Assembly: GCA_026545765.1 (NCBI GenBank)
Contig: CM048839.1
Coordinates: 55,288,677-55,352,676 of the forward strand
Direction: 5' to 3'
DNA from: Plantago major
Lineage: Eukaryota; Streptophyta; Magnoliopsida; Lamiales; Plantaginaceae
DNA length: 64,000 nucleotides
Each line of letters begins with the position of its first letter. Position 1 is the first letter of the stretch. A model generated the notes under the pieces. The model had not been told where the DNA came from. It was given only the letters and a program-made list of their open reading frames with translations, and searched no databases. Both the position numbers and the translations under genes were made by a program. Positions 20,323-32,291 of this stretch are shown in pieces.

Positions 20323-20878
20323 GACCATTCCCAATAGATCATGAGCACGACCGTGAATAGTTGCGATCGTGAGCGACGGCTGAAACGACGACAGCATCTG
20401 AAAAAATCATGTCTAATGGGTCATCGCGACGACCGTAAATAGTGTTTTTTATTATTTTTATTTTATTTTTTCAATTTTTTTTAAACATGTTTATCATATT
20501 ATAAGAGTGTTGAGAAGTTGAAAATTATAAAATTACATTTATAAATATATATCTTTTAATTAAGTGTATAGAAGTCGTAGAATTTAGAATGATCGAAATA
20601 TAGACGAAAGTGGTCTCTATTTGTAGAGGACGAAAAAATATGAAAATCGGGATAAATTTTATATTTTTATATTTTATAATTTATTAATTATACATAAAAG
20701 AAAATAAGAAAGAGCAAAAAAAAAAAAAGTAAAAGGAGTGGAACTGGCCCTCTGGCCCACAAAAAAATAAAGAAAAAAGGGACGGCAACGGCTGAATTTG
20801 CAATCAGCCGTGCCCGTTGGAGGCACCACGGCGCGCCGTGCACCATGGCTGGTGCCATGACCACACCCCGGAGTGGTC
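20323..20878. mobile_element. PIF/Harbinger-type MITE
   Basis: A 556-bp element begins GACCATTCCCAATAG and ends CCGGAGTGGTC, imperfect inverted termini flanked by TAA at 20320-20322 and 20879-20881. A 3-bp TAA/TTA duplication is the Harbinger signature. The interior has A-rich runs and a GC-rich block near 20820-20870 with several small hairpins. A related fragment occurs at 62103. It sits about 200 bp beyond the BRL2 stop codon. Confidence 0.8.
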
Positions 20879-21075
20879 TAACTAGAGGTTGCTCATTCTT
20901 AGGTTTATTGCTTGATATCTTGTTCCAAGAACCCATCAGAAACACAAGATGCTCATATGAACAAACTTGTAATACTACATATTATGTTTTATAACCTCAC
21001 ACTCGAATATTTGAAACATCTTGTTACAATATTGAGAGTTGACATAATTAAAGAAAGAAAGAAAGAACATAATTT

Positions 21076-24000
21076 TCAAGAACTATTACTTGATCCATTA
21101 GGAGCAGCAGCTTCTTGTGGCACAAGCTCCCTTAACATGGCCACAACTTGCAACATATTAGGCCTTCTGGATGGGAAATCATCAACACAATGTAGAGTTA
21201 TGTCCAAATACTTTACCATCTCTTTCACCTGTTCAGCCTCCTCTTCTCTACCATTACTCACACAAACCAACTCTTGATCAATTACTTCTAATCCTCTCCC
21301 TTCTCTCACCTTACCTTTCACCCATCCCACCAAATTTGTATCTCCAAAATCTTCTTTATCTGTAGGTCTCTTCCCAGTAAGCAGTTCCAAAAGGATCACA
21401 CCAAACGAGTAAACATCTCCCTTTGATGTGCAACGGAAACTTTGATAGTACTCGGGTGGCACATAGCCTGGTGTTCCAGCAAGTGTGCTAACGCTTAGAT
21501 GCGTGTCAAGTGCACTGATTAATCTAGCCATGCCAAAATCCGACACCCTAGCTTCCATCTGGTCGTCTAAAAGAACATTGCTCGATTTCATATCGCGGTG
21601 GATGATGTGAGGGATACAATTATGGTGAAGGAAACATAGTCCTTTAGCAGCACCTCTAGCTATTTTCTTCCTCTCTTCCCATGTCAAAATCCTTTTCTTG
21701 TTCTTTCCATGAAGCATTTCTTCTAAACTCCCATATTGCATGAACTCATAAACCAAAAGCCTTTCTTCACCTATTTTACAATATCCTAACAAAGGTACTA
21801 GATTCCTGTGCTTGATCTTTCCCAGTGTCTCCATTTCAGCCATGAACTCCCTATCCCCTTGGCAACTCAACCTTATAAGTTTCTTTATTGCAACGCTTGA
21901 TCCATCCTTAAGCGACGCCTTGAATACTTCACCGAATCCTCCTGATCCAATCATACTCGCAGCCGAGAAACCATTCGTCGCCTCAATCAACTGAGAGAAT
22001 TTAACTTTCCTTAGCTGCCTCTGGAAAGTAGCAACATTAATACTCAGTGGCTCTTTCTCCTTCTCAATTTTCCATGTACTAGCCTCTTGTATACTGCTGA
22101 GCATCTTTAGACCTTCAGCCTCCTTTCGTCTAGCATGTACGGCAATCGCCCATACGATTAAAATGCAAACAGAACCAACAGAGATTAGTATCCCCATTAC
22201 AATGCTGTTAGCCCATGAAGCAGTTGTACCTGCCTTTCGGATCTTTCTGCCCTCGGAAGGCTGTGGTTGGTTTACACTAGCCTCACATTCGGGCAAGGGA
22301 ACTCCACATAGCCCAGGGTTATTTGCATACTGACTAGCTGGGAGAGTGCTGAGTTGACCTGTAGTGGGGATCTGCCCGGTTAACTCATTGTTCGACAGGT
22401 CGATCTGTACCAGGAATGAAAGCATTGAAAACGATTCTGGTATATGACCCTGCAGCCTGTTATGGGAAGCATCAAACACTCCAAGATTCTTTAACTGGCC
22501 TAAAGATGAAGGTATTTCTCCTGATAATTGGTTGTGAGCTAATACCATAACTTGTAAGGCTATCATTTCACCAAATCCATCTGGGATCTTTCCTCGAAGC
22601 TGGTTATAGGATAGATCGAGATACTCTAACGTTTGGTACCGAGTGAAGAGACTTAGTACTGGACCTGAATACAAGCGCGTGAAATCACAACTCCTCAAAG
22701 ATGGCACCTGTAGTAACAGATATAAATTGAATATCGTACGTGAGGATCAATCGAGCAACCACTTTCAGAACCAATTGAACAACTTATAAGTTCACAAATT
22801 TGTGAAAAAATGCAAGTAATTCTGTAGGTACAAACATGACAAGACAGGGAAAAGCACAATTAATGCATGTATGGCAAGCTCAAAGTTTTGGTGAAATAGG
22901 CAATGAACTTTCTGATTAAACAAGCGCAACTTCAATACATGTTCAACAAGATACGAACCCCCAATTCTAGCATAGAGTCTCTGTTAACAAAGCGAGATGA
23001 TAAGTTAGCTCAAATCTAATAAGCTAGCACATTATATAGGAACCACTCATAACTCATTCCAGCACAAGGCCATATGTATGAATTAAATTGAAAATTCTTA
23101 CTTGTAAGAGTCTATCAGGACGAATACCAGCAAACTCGAGCAATCCACCAATTCCCCTGCAGGAATTTCCTACATTTCTGACGAAAACAAGCGTGTTTCC
23201 AGAGAGGATTCCAGATAAGGCCTTAGCTCCAAGCTGCCTCCCAAGCCGAGGTGGTATTTCACCCGATAACTGATTGCTATTCAAGTCTAGCCAAACCAAA
23301 CTGGTGCAGTTGGCCAACTCATAAGGGATCTCTCCACTGAAGCTATTGTTAGCCAATTGCAGAACTGCGAGGCGGGACAGGAGCCCAAGTTCTCGAGGGA
23401 TCTCCCCGCTTAGTCCATTGCTAGTGAGTGAAATCCATTCTATGTTAGCACAGTTGGACAACTCGGGTGATAACTTACCACTTAAACGGTTGTTATTCAG
23501 TATAAGATTCTTGAGCTTCTTACATGCCCCCAACTCTGCAGGTACATTTCCTTCCAAGCTGTTGTACCAAGCTATCAACTTTTCCAGATTCTCCAGTTTC
23601 CCAAATTCCACAGGAATTGTACCTGTTAATCAATGTAACATCTTTCTGTAAGTTCGAGCTTCTGCTAAGATGGAACAGTTTATCATATAGCATAAATGAA
23701 GTTCAGAGTCTTTATAAGTTCGAGCTTTTAGTACCATTGAGGTAATTAATGCTGACATCAATGACCTTGAGCTGCGAGCATTGAGATAGTTGAGCTGGGA
23801 TGGGCCCGTAGAGTGAATTATCCGGCAGCCGGAGCTCTTCGAGTGAACTTGTGGGACCAGAACATATATCTGGCGGAATAATCCCGTTGAGCATATTGGA
23901 ACTGAAGTCAACTACTCTCAGATTGTTGCAGAATGAAATCGAAGCAGGAAACTCCCCACTGATTCTATTGTCACTGAGCAAAAGAGTCTCCAGTGAAGCC

Positions 24001-24968
24001 AGGTTTTTGAGAATTGAATCAGGGAAGGGACCGGTTAAGTTATTTTTCGACAAATCAAGAACCTGGAGTGTAGAACATGAGGAAAACGAAAGCGGGATTG
24101 AACCAGTGATGTTGTTGTTAGACAACCTGAGTTCAGAAAGTGAACCACACGCGTTTCCTAGTTCGAACGGGATCCAACCAGTTAGCTGATTGTGTGAAAG
24201 ATCCAGAATTTGCAGACCTTTGAGAAGGCCGAACGAAGTTGGGATGGGACCGGACAGGTAATTTTCCGGAAAGATGAACTCGTTCAGGCTGGTACAGTTT
24301 GCAAATGAAGATGGAAGAGAACCTGTCATTTGATTCCCTGAGAAATCAATGTGTGACAAAAGACTGCAGCTTTCGATTTTCAACCCGGATATGGAACCAG
24401 TGACGTTGTTGTAAGACAGATCGAGGTATGTCAGTTTGTCGAGGTGGAGGAACAGAGTATCTGGAACAGAACCGGTTATGTTATTGAAAGCCAGGTTGAC
24501 AAATTCAAGATTTGGACAGGCTGTAAAGAAGGTTTCAGGTAACCTGCCGAAAATCCCGGAAAACGAAAGTTCTAGGCGTGTGAGTGAAGATGGGAGCTGC
24601 AGGAAAGATTTAGTGGCATTTATGGTGAAAGAATTGGCAGTGAGATTGAGGGAAGTTAACATGTCTAGTGAAGAAAAGTGTGCAAAGGTGATTTCTTGAT
24701 TCGCAACGAGTTTCGATTGCGCAAGATCAAGAGATGATACTCGTCTGAGGTTATTGCAAGTGATTCCATGCCAAGTGCAAGGATCTTTGTTGGTATTCCA
24801 ATCTGAAAGGGCATTGTTGGGATCTGTTTGGATCATTTTTTTGAATTGTAAAAGAGATGAAGCATCTGTGTTGATTGAAGGATTCTTGTATCGTGCTTCA
24901 CTTGAACAAGAAAACAAAGCCAGTGAGATGAGAGTGAGCATGAGGAGTAACATTTTGTTCAACTCCAT
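21076..24968 (-). CDS. BRL2: BRL2/VH1-like leucine-rich-repeat receptor kinase
   Basis: Plasma-membrane receptor-like kinase of the BRI1 family; Arabidopsis BRL2/VH1 acts in vascular patterning and is not thought to bind brassinosteroid (family knowledge). Three exons, 24968-23735, 23622-23102 and 22707-21076, join in frame to 1128 residues (Arabidopsis about 1143). Seen: signal peptide ([19 protein letters not shown]), N-terminal cap ([11 protein letters not shown]), about 20 LRRs, an island domain near 545-600 ([23 protein letters not shown]), a juxtamembrane Cys pair ([10 protein letters not shown]), a transmembrane helix at about 753-775, then a kinase with GSGGFG 839-844, Lys860, HRD 955-957, DFG 975-977 and [10 protein letters not shown]. 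All catalytic residues are present. Splice borders are GT-AG: 23734-23623 (112 nt) and 23101-22708 (394 nt). Looks intact. Confidence 0.96.
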
Positions 24969-25742
24969 TGTTGCCTTGCAGAATGAAATGAGATTCAGGA
25001 TATTTAGTTAGCTTAGATAGTGTGCTTTTTGGTATGTTTTGACAGGCGGAAAGTAATTACTCACAGAAAAATTGCGTATATTTTTATCCGATTTTAATTA
25101 CATGTTACTCTTATATTACATCAGAAAAGATATTTGGTTAGATTTATTACGAATGCATATAATATGTATTTTTATAATATAATTTTATATATGTTTTCTC
25201 GTGTAAATTAAAGTTAATTTGTGATTATATTTCACTTTAAAATTCAAGCGACACATTATTATGGGATAGTGAGGGTGGGATAGAGGATTTGATTTGAGAG
25301 AGTGGAGATAATGATTAGTGAGAGCAAAAGATGACTGAGCTTGACTAAAAGTTTGCTTCCTTCTCATGCGCGTGTTCCTTTTGAATTACAATAACAAAAA
25401 GGGGAAACTGGAACGGACCCATGGGGTTTTTGATGCCTATAATCAAAGAAATCCAACCTTTTGCTCCACTCACTCACTTCATTAGCATTCATTTGCTATA
25501 AATAATCATAGGAAAAATAGTGGTCTTAATGACCATAGTCCAACCTACCATTTAAATTAAATGTGTCCGGATCCAGATGATACCTTTTCAAAATTACATT
25601 CTACCAAAATTAATACCCTTTAAACATGTTAAACGGATCTGGATCCGGATCTAAACGGTAGTTATAATGGACTCAACGTTTTAAATTTAAACCATGATCC
25701 TTTTCTTATTCCCATGTCAATTTCACCAAACAAAAATAATTA
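24969..25742 (-). promoter_or_regulatory. Upstream region of BRL2
   Basis: AT-rich intergenic sequence that must hold the BRL2 promoter. No clear TATA box or conserved element could be assigned. Around 25565-25650 two stretches with GGATCCAGAT and ATCTGGATCC form a loose inverted repeat, possibly an old MITE. No gene seen. Confidence 0.4.
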
Positions 25743-26032
25743 TGATAACATCCCAAAATTTTATAGAAATTGAGAACGATACTTATACATAGATTTTCGT
25801 AACTTCATCCATGAGAACCTTACAGTTAACCGTGCTTGTTTTGAAGCAATTTTAGAAAGGATGACCCTCGGAGGTTTAGTTGTGCGCACGAGTGAGGACA
25901 AAGTGCGAGGAAAAGTATATGTGTTAGTACAGTGGGACACTGGGGCCAGCATATCACCTGAAAAGCATTCCATGATTAACGGTGTCGGCACAAATGGTCG
26001 AATCTCGATCGATTAACGCTCGGTCCGTTACA
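25743..26032 (+). mobile_element. Cassandra-like 5S-derived solo LTR (fossil)
   Basis: A 290-bp unit starts TGATAACATCCCAAAA and ends GGTCCGTTACA, matching the termini of the pair at 5127-5654. It contains 5S rRNA-like blocks in order (CAGTTAACCGTGCTTG, then GGATGACC near 25859). It has LTR-like TG...CA borders and no internal region, hence a solo LTR. No clear 5-bp target duplication remains. More diverged from 5S rRNA than the other copy, so old. Confidence 0.65.
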
Positions 26033-26996
26033 ATTTCAATAACATAATTTTCTAAATGTTTTCGTCAAAAATCTTTTGTGTGGCCGAGGGTGGGGATGGG
26101 GTTTTATTCACTAAAATAATTGTAAAATTTATTGTGCATCGGGCTGGGCTAGATTTATATCGGGCTGACAGGTCAAGTACATGTTCGGATACGGACCAGA
26201 ATGCCATTATTTTAAACCAGTATTAATTGTTAGGGTCGAGTAGAACCAACTTGTTTGAAATACTAAAATGCAATTTGTGTTTGTAGTTGAAATTTTAGAA
26301 ACAATTTCATATTAACTTTGTGCATCCATAAAAAGAAGTAGGAATTTAAAAAAAAAAAAAAAAAAAACCCAACCCGAAAATCACGACCAAGTCCACAAAT
26401 CAGGTCTAGGTCCATACCATGTTCAACATAAAGGATCCAGGTAAGGTAGGGCCCAAACCCTATCCATTGACATCACTAGAGAAAATTACTCTTTATCACC
26501 GATAAATTATTCGAAATCAATTTTAACCCTATAATTAACTTCTACATTTTGCAAATTCTATTTAACCCTTTATAGTTTACACCCTATTGAATTAAATCAC
26601 ATTGATGTATCGAACCATAGCTCATTATCCTTTTGGGTTGCCTCCCAAGAAGCGAACAGTGGAGTTTAGAAGCTGTCCACTTTCGTTTTTTATGCCATTA
26701 TAGGAAAGATTTAATAATTTTATATTCAAGACTAAATGTTTCTATTAACCCTAATACTCCAAGTAACCTAATCTCCAACTAACCTAATCTCTATTACCCT
26801 AAACTTATCCTATCTATCTTTCTTAACAAAGTATAAACTATAAATAACTTATATCCGTGAATATCCACGTATTTATCCAATCCGATCCTAATTGATATAA
26901 AAAAAATTGCATCAGTTATACGATTCGGTTGCTAACGATGAATCGACCCGATTAATAACTGCGGATAAATGAACACGGATTATATGAACATCCCTA
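26033..26996. other. Gene-free intergenic sequence
   Basis: AT-rich, with an A-run at about 26348-26367 and CCTAA-rich simple sequence at 26740-26800. I recognise no gene or complete element. The last 100 bp before the LINE resemble a dispersed repeat (ATCCACGTATTTATCC and its inverse), but the family is not identified. Confidence 0.5.
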
Positions 26997-28832
26997 GTCA
27001 TCATAGAGGAGCATATGCGGATACTTTTGATCGGATTTTGTCAAAGATGAGCGGATGGAAAAATAAGTTTTTATCCATTGCAGGTCTTTCTACTTTAATC
27101 CAGTCGGTAACTTCTTCTATACCTATTTACTTGATGCAATCAAGTTGGTTACCGAATCATGTATGCGATAAGCTGGTATGAACAGGAACTTTCTCTGGTC
27201 TAATGACATCAACAAGAAGAGAATACACTTAATTGGATGGCAGCAGGTGACTTTGCCTAAGGAAAAGGGAGGCCTGGGTATAAGAACAGCAAGAGAAACT
27301 AACGAGGCACTGCACTAGCTAAACTTGCGTGGAAGATTCTTGTTAATGAAGACACTGTTTGGCAACAACTGATCAAGGCCAAATATCTCAAGTTAAATAG
27401 TTTTCTGCAGCATAGGGTGAAACCGGGTGATAGTGCCACATGGAAAGGAATAATGCGTTGTGTCGAAATTATCAAACCTTTCTTTCATTGGCGTGTCGGA
27501 GATGGCACAGCCATATCCTTTTGGTATGACAACTGGCTAGGAAGTGGGGCTATTTGTTCGAGCGTGCAGATTATTCCTGCATTATCTGAGATGATGCTTG
27601 CTGATATGGTGGACGACACAGGGAACTGGCTCTTAGACTCAATCCGGTCATTTATCCCAAAATAATGTTGCAGAGGAAATAGCTCGATTCCCTTTACAAT
27701 TCTCAGATAATGAAGATTTGATTCTTTGGAATGAGAATGTAAATGGCCGATTTACCTGCCAATCTGCGTATCGAGCAATCCAACGTCACTACAGAGATCA
27801 AGTCAGCTCGACAAAGAAATGGACATGGATTTGGAAATCCAAATTGAGTAAAAAACTCAAACATTTCCTATGGCTTGCTTCAAGAGGAAGATTAGCAACA
27901 AATCACCTGAGAAAGGTCCGGAATATGATTGATACAGCAGCTTGCCCTTTATGCCAAGCGGAGGATGAAACTGTGCTCCACACTCTAAGACATTGTCCAC
28001 ATGCGATGCACATATGGGGAAAACTCCTATCTCCACTGCAATTGAGAGATTTCTACAATATTCCCGATGCAGATTGGTTCGAAGCAAACATGGGCTCGGT
28101 AAAGTTTCAATGTGAAATCATCCCAGAAATACCCGGGTACGCCATTATTACTGCTAGCATTTGGCAAATCTGGAAATCTAGAAACAATTTTATTTTCAGG
28201 GGAACTCGAGAATCTGCACAATCCATCTGTTTCTGATAAAACAGCTAAGTATGGAGTTGCAACTTATCTCGGTAAAGAAGAAGCCAAGAATTAGAGAGAA
28301 GTGGGTTAAACCAAGCTCGGGTTGGGTTAAACTCAATTTAGACGGGAGTTCGATTGCAGCTTCAAACAGAGGAGGAGCTGGTGGTGTATTACACAATGCA
28401 GCGAGAAATTGGATCTGGGGCTTTTCGGAATTTCTTCCTTCTCCCACACCACTTTCAGCAATATTGATGGCCATAAAATTGGGCCTCTAGACGGCTTGGG
28501 AATACAGATATGAAAAGATTGAGATAGAGATGATAGCCTGGAAGCTTATAAGATTTTGTCTGATGAACTGGATCATCCTCCCGATGTCTTAACTTCTGAG
28601 TTAGTTGCTGAATGTAAAAGGCTTCTACATTTGCCTTGGGTTACTAAGCTTAGATGGATTGGTCGCGAGTCTAACTTAGTTGCTGACAAGCTTGCTTTTT
28701 TAGCTAGTTCGGGTTCGAGGGGAAAAATTCTTTGAGATACTCCCCCAATCCAAGTTGTACTGTTTTTAAACTTTGATTTAGTCTAACGGACTGATAGTCC
28801 TTCATTACCAAAAAAAAAAAAAAAAAAAAAAA
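26997..28832 (+). mobile_element. L1-type LINE, 5'-truncated, with poly(A) tail
   Basis: 3' part of a plant L1 retrotransposon. Order: end of the reverse transcriptase (YADTFDRILSKMSGWKNKFL, QSVTSSIPIYLMQSSWLP, about 26997-27180); the thumb/linker region (KPGDSATWKGIMR, FWYDNWLG, 27417-27665); a zf-RVT zinc-binding domain (LKHFLWLASRGRLATN, CPLCQAEDETVLHTLRHC, 27850-28030); and a C-terminal RNase H (VKLNLDGSSIAASNRGGAGG, about 28315-28735). An A-run at 28810-28832 marks the 3' end. At least five stops or frame changes (for example near 27180, 27317, 27663 and 28489) make it dead. Target duplications were not found. Confidence 0.9.
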
Positions 28833-28935
28833 CCAAGGAAAATATCTAATCTTTATTGGTTGTACAAAGGCATTACAAATTGCCAAATATACCAAAGTAA
28901 AATAAAATAAAATATCTAACCTTTATCACAAAGTC

Positions 28936-29160
28936 TCATTAGAGACGGATTTTAAATAACTTATCTAAAGACGGCCTATGTTATCAATAAAATTATCCAT
29001 GTTATTAATCAAAACGTCTATGCTGTTAACGAAATAAATCTTGTTGTAATATGAAAAATACCAATGTTGAGAACATAGGTGTTTTGATTAATAACATCAA
29101 TTATTTTATTGACAATATAGGTCCGTCTCTAAATAAATTATTTTGAAACCGCCTCTTAAT
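28936..29160. mobile_element. Fold-back MITE
   Basis: The left half (AGAGACGG..., TTATCAATAAAATTATCCATG, TTAATCAAAACG) is repeated in reverse in the right half, so almost the whole 225 bp can form one hairpin with a short loop near 29045. No coding potential; superfamily not certain. Flanking host sequence TTGTACAAAGGCATTACAAA occurs on both sides (28859 and 29185). 29161-29446 is otherwise featureless. Confidence 0.75.
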
Positions 29161-30339
29161 ATACTTACTCAACCTTTATTGATTGTACAAAGGCATTACA
29201 AATTGACATGAAATCGGTTTTTCTGATATACAAAAATTCCACAAGTTAAACACTTGCACTTTGGAATTCAAATATCGAACATGTAAACTATATGTCCATA
29301 TCAACTTACCCAAAGCCAAAACGTTCCATAGACTTGAGATCTTCCAACCACAAAGTGACATTAAATGTAAAATCACAAACGTATCAGATGAAGCTTCAAT
29401 ATTAAGAGAGAAGGAAAATATCCAACGAATCCAAATCACACACTTAGTGCCCGTTTGGTTTGAAAAGGGGTATTTCATTTTGCAAAACTGGATTATTCGG
29501 CCAATTTAAGGAATTGAATTATGTTTGGGGGTTTTCGTCTAAAAATCTTGTTTGGTTGGACTCTACGAATTGAACTATTTTCAATAAAATCTAGTTTGGT
29601 TCTGAATTGATTTTGAATTATTCAGTAGGATAAAACAAAGTGAAATTAATGATATACCTCTATGATTTCCCACTTATTGTATAAAATCGAGTTTGATTTT
29701 CAATTTGATTTAGTGAAAATTACATGTGAACATAATTTTAGGGGAGTAAATTTTTACCACCTTCTCTTGTTTAATCGGGAAATTCTGGAATTTTGATCAT
29801 ATGAATTTCGTATACAAAATTATCTGAAAATCTTTGAAATTATTGCATCCATAGTTACATTGCCATTGTTGATAATTTTGGCATCGATTTTGAGTTTATA
29901 TGACTTGACCATTAAAATTTAGTTTATAGATATTGTTTATAATCTGTGTAATAATTATCTTAACGAAATACATGTTTCCTTATAAGATCGATATTTCATA
30001 TGAGTGAAATTTATAATCCCAAATTTTTCATCTCATGCGTAGAATAATTATTTTTGGCGATTGAAATCGACATCGCATATGTTTATCATTCCATCTAAAC
30101 ATAAATTTTCCTACATTTTAAACATAAAAGTGTAAAGCATGTAAAACGCCAAAGTCAGTGACGGAGCCAGGATTTTAGGTCAGGTATGGCACAAATAAAA
30201 ACTCAAACTTTTAATTATATAAATGTTGTTTTTATAATATATAAAGTAAAAAAAATATTCACATATATGTAATTAACGATGCATATTTTGTATTCAAAAC
30301 ACATATATACTCCGCCTATATTCTGTCAAACTTGCACAT

Positions 30340-31764
30340 TGTTGGTCCAGATAACGGCAAAGCAAAAGACTAGGAGGGGGGTGAATAGTCTTTTAAACTT
30401 TTGTCGATAAACACAGTTTTTCAGAAACCGGGGGGTTTCTGATACTTAAATTCAGAGCGCGAAAGACTTTAAGATAGGTAAGTGCAGAAACAATAAGTAA
30501 GTGTGTGTGCTTTCTTTGAAGATAAATCTGAAGGTAAATAACACAGCAAGTATAGTGGTATCTGGAGGTGGCGTAATCCTCCAACTAATTCACTTCGGTC
30601 TTTCTGAGACCTAGAATTCACTAGAACAGATAATTGAGTTCACCTTACAATAATCCTATTCTAAGATTCCTAAACAAATGGTTCACAACCAAATGTTCCC
30701 CCTGAGTTATTCCCCAGCTCCTAGAGCTAAGTACTTCCTCTACTCAGATAACCTTGGAGTTATTCCTTGATTTTCCAAATCAATTACTTCCTCTACTCCA
30801 CGCCTTGATGGTGTTGGTTATAAGGTTTGTCAGAGAGGCTTCTTGTATAACTTTTCAGTTATGTTTCCAGAGAGCCTAATAGAACAAGACTACTTAATAC
30901 ACTTGTTCAGTGTATGGCAATCTGCTCTTTACTGACCAAGTAATTGATGTCCGTTCTGGAGAATGAGCTTCAGAAAGGTTATATGATAGTTCAACTCTTT
31001 CACGAATAACAATCTCTTGTTAAGGTTCAGGACAACTTAGAACTACTAGTGATTCTTCAAGCAACAAAAAGCTTTTAGAAAGGGTAGTAGAGTGCTTGAG
31101 AGAATACTTTGCTAGATTGTAAGTTTGCAAGTTAGATCGTTCTTTGGTCGTTGTATTTCTCAGCATCTAAGTGTGTGATATTTATAGATGAATTAGAGAG
31201 TCGTTGGGATGTTATCCGTTAGACACAATTCAAATTCAATCTATACTTATCTTGAAATGAGTACTCAGAAGTCCTTGTCTCATATCTCAGAGAGGACTGT
31301 GCTTTAGCGGCTTTTCTGCCGATGCAATTAATGCACATGTACTATTTCTTGTCCTGTAGTCTTCAACGGATACATTAGCCTTTCTGATGGCTTGCATGCT
31401 CCATACTCATGATGTCATATGTCCCAGAATCATGTTTCAAAAGTAACTAAATGCACTTAAGAAAGGATTAAGGACATAGTCTTTCCGAGAGAGACTAAAC
31501 CTTGGTGTCTTCATAAATCTTGTGCAATCTCCGATCTTGTAATCTTCAGAAAAGCTCCATTGCTAGGATTGATCTTCATGGTCTTCTTGGAAATAAAAAT
31601 TACATTTAGAGACCTATAATCCTAATACAAGATTTACTATACTAATCATACTCAGTGATTTCCTCTTTTACAATGTTCAAGTGAACTAAGAGTACTTAAT
31701 CACCTTTCTGGCAAAGACAAGAACATGTGATGAATGATCAAAATACTAACAGATATTCCTAACA
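30340..31764 (-). repeat. Outer Sirevirus, left LTR (3' LTR)
   Basis: A 1425-bp direct repeat of 55026-56446, with TG...CA ends. The polypurine tract abuts its inner edge. Confidence 0.93.
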
Positions 31765-32291
31765 AATTTTCCCCTTTTTGATCAGTCATCCATGACTATC
31801 TTTTAAAGTCCTATTACAAATTTGTAATCCTGGAAGAGAAAACAATCCACCACTTAATCATTTCAAATGATATTCAATTTTAGTTGAATTAAGTGCAGAA
31901 AGTAAGCATCAACCAAATCACAAGAAGTGATCTTTGCTGATAAGTTGTCATCTATTATAATGTTTCTGAGAGTATGATCTTCAGAAAGGTACAGTTTACA
32001 GAGTGAGATGCAACTTTTATAGATAGAGAAATTCAGAAACAATCAGCAAGATTACAAAAAGTAACAAAACATACTAAGTAAATTAGAACAACAGGAGAGT
32101 CCAAGCTCCAAGTAAACATTCTAAGATACTAGTCTTCAAGTCTTCAAAAATAACTTAGGTTCAGAAACCTCAAGTTCTTCAGCACCCTTTCTGGATCATT
32201 TGACATAATCATCCACTTTTCTGCATTCTTGGACATAGTCATAAAGAGTCCTTCTAACAGAGAGTTCTGTCTTTCTGGACAAATCACATAT

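Noticed and set aside
20688-20945. Minus-strand open frame with a hydrophobic tail at 20688-20945
   Set aside because: Lies in the MITE and its A-rich run; the Phe/Leu-rich tail is translated homopolymer.
27857-28474. Minus-strand open frames opposite the LINE
   Set aside because: Shadows of the zf-RVT and RNase H coding strand.
30157-30180. A hAT terminus (CAGTGACGGAGCCAGG)
   Set aside because: It resembles a hAT end, but no matching opposite terminus or 8-bp duplication was found, so I did not annotate an element.
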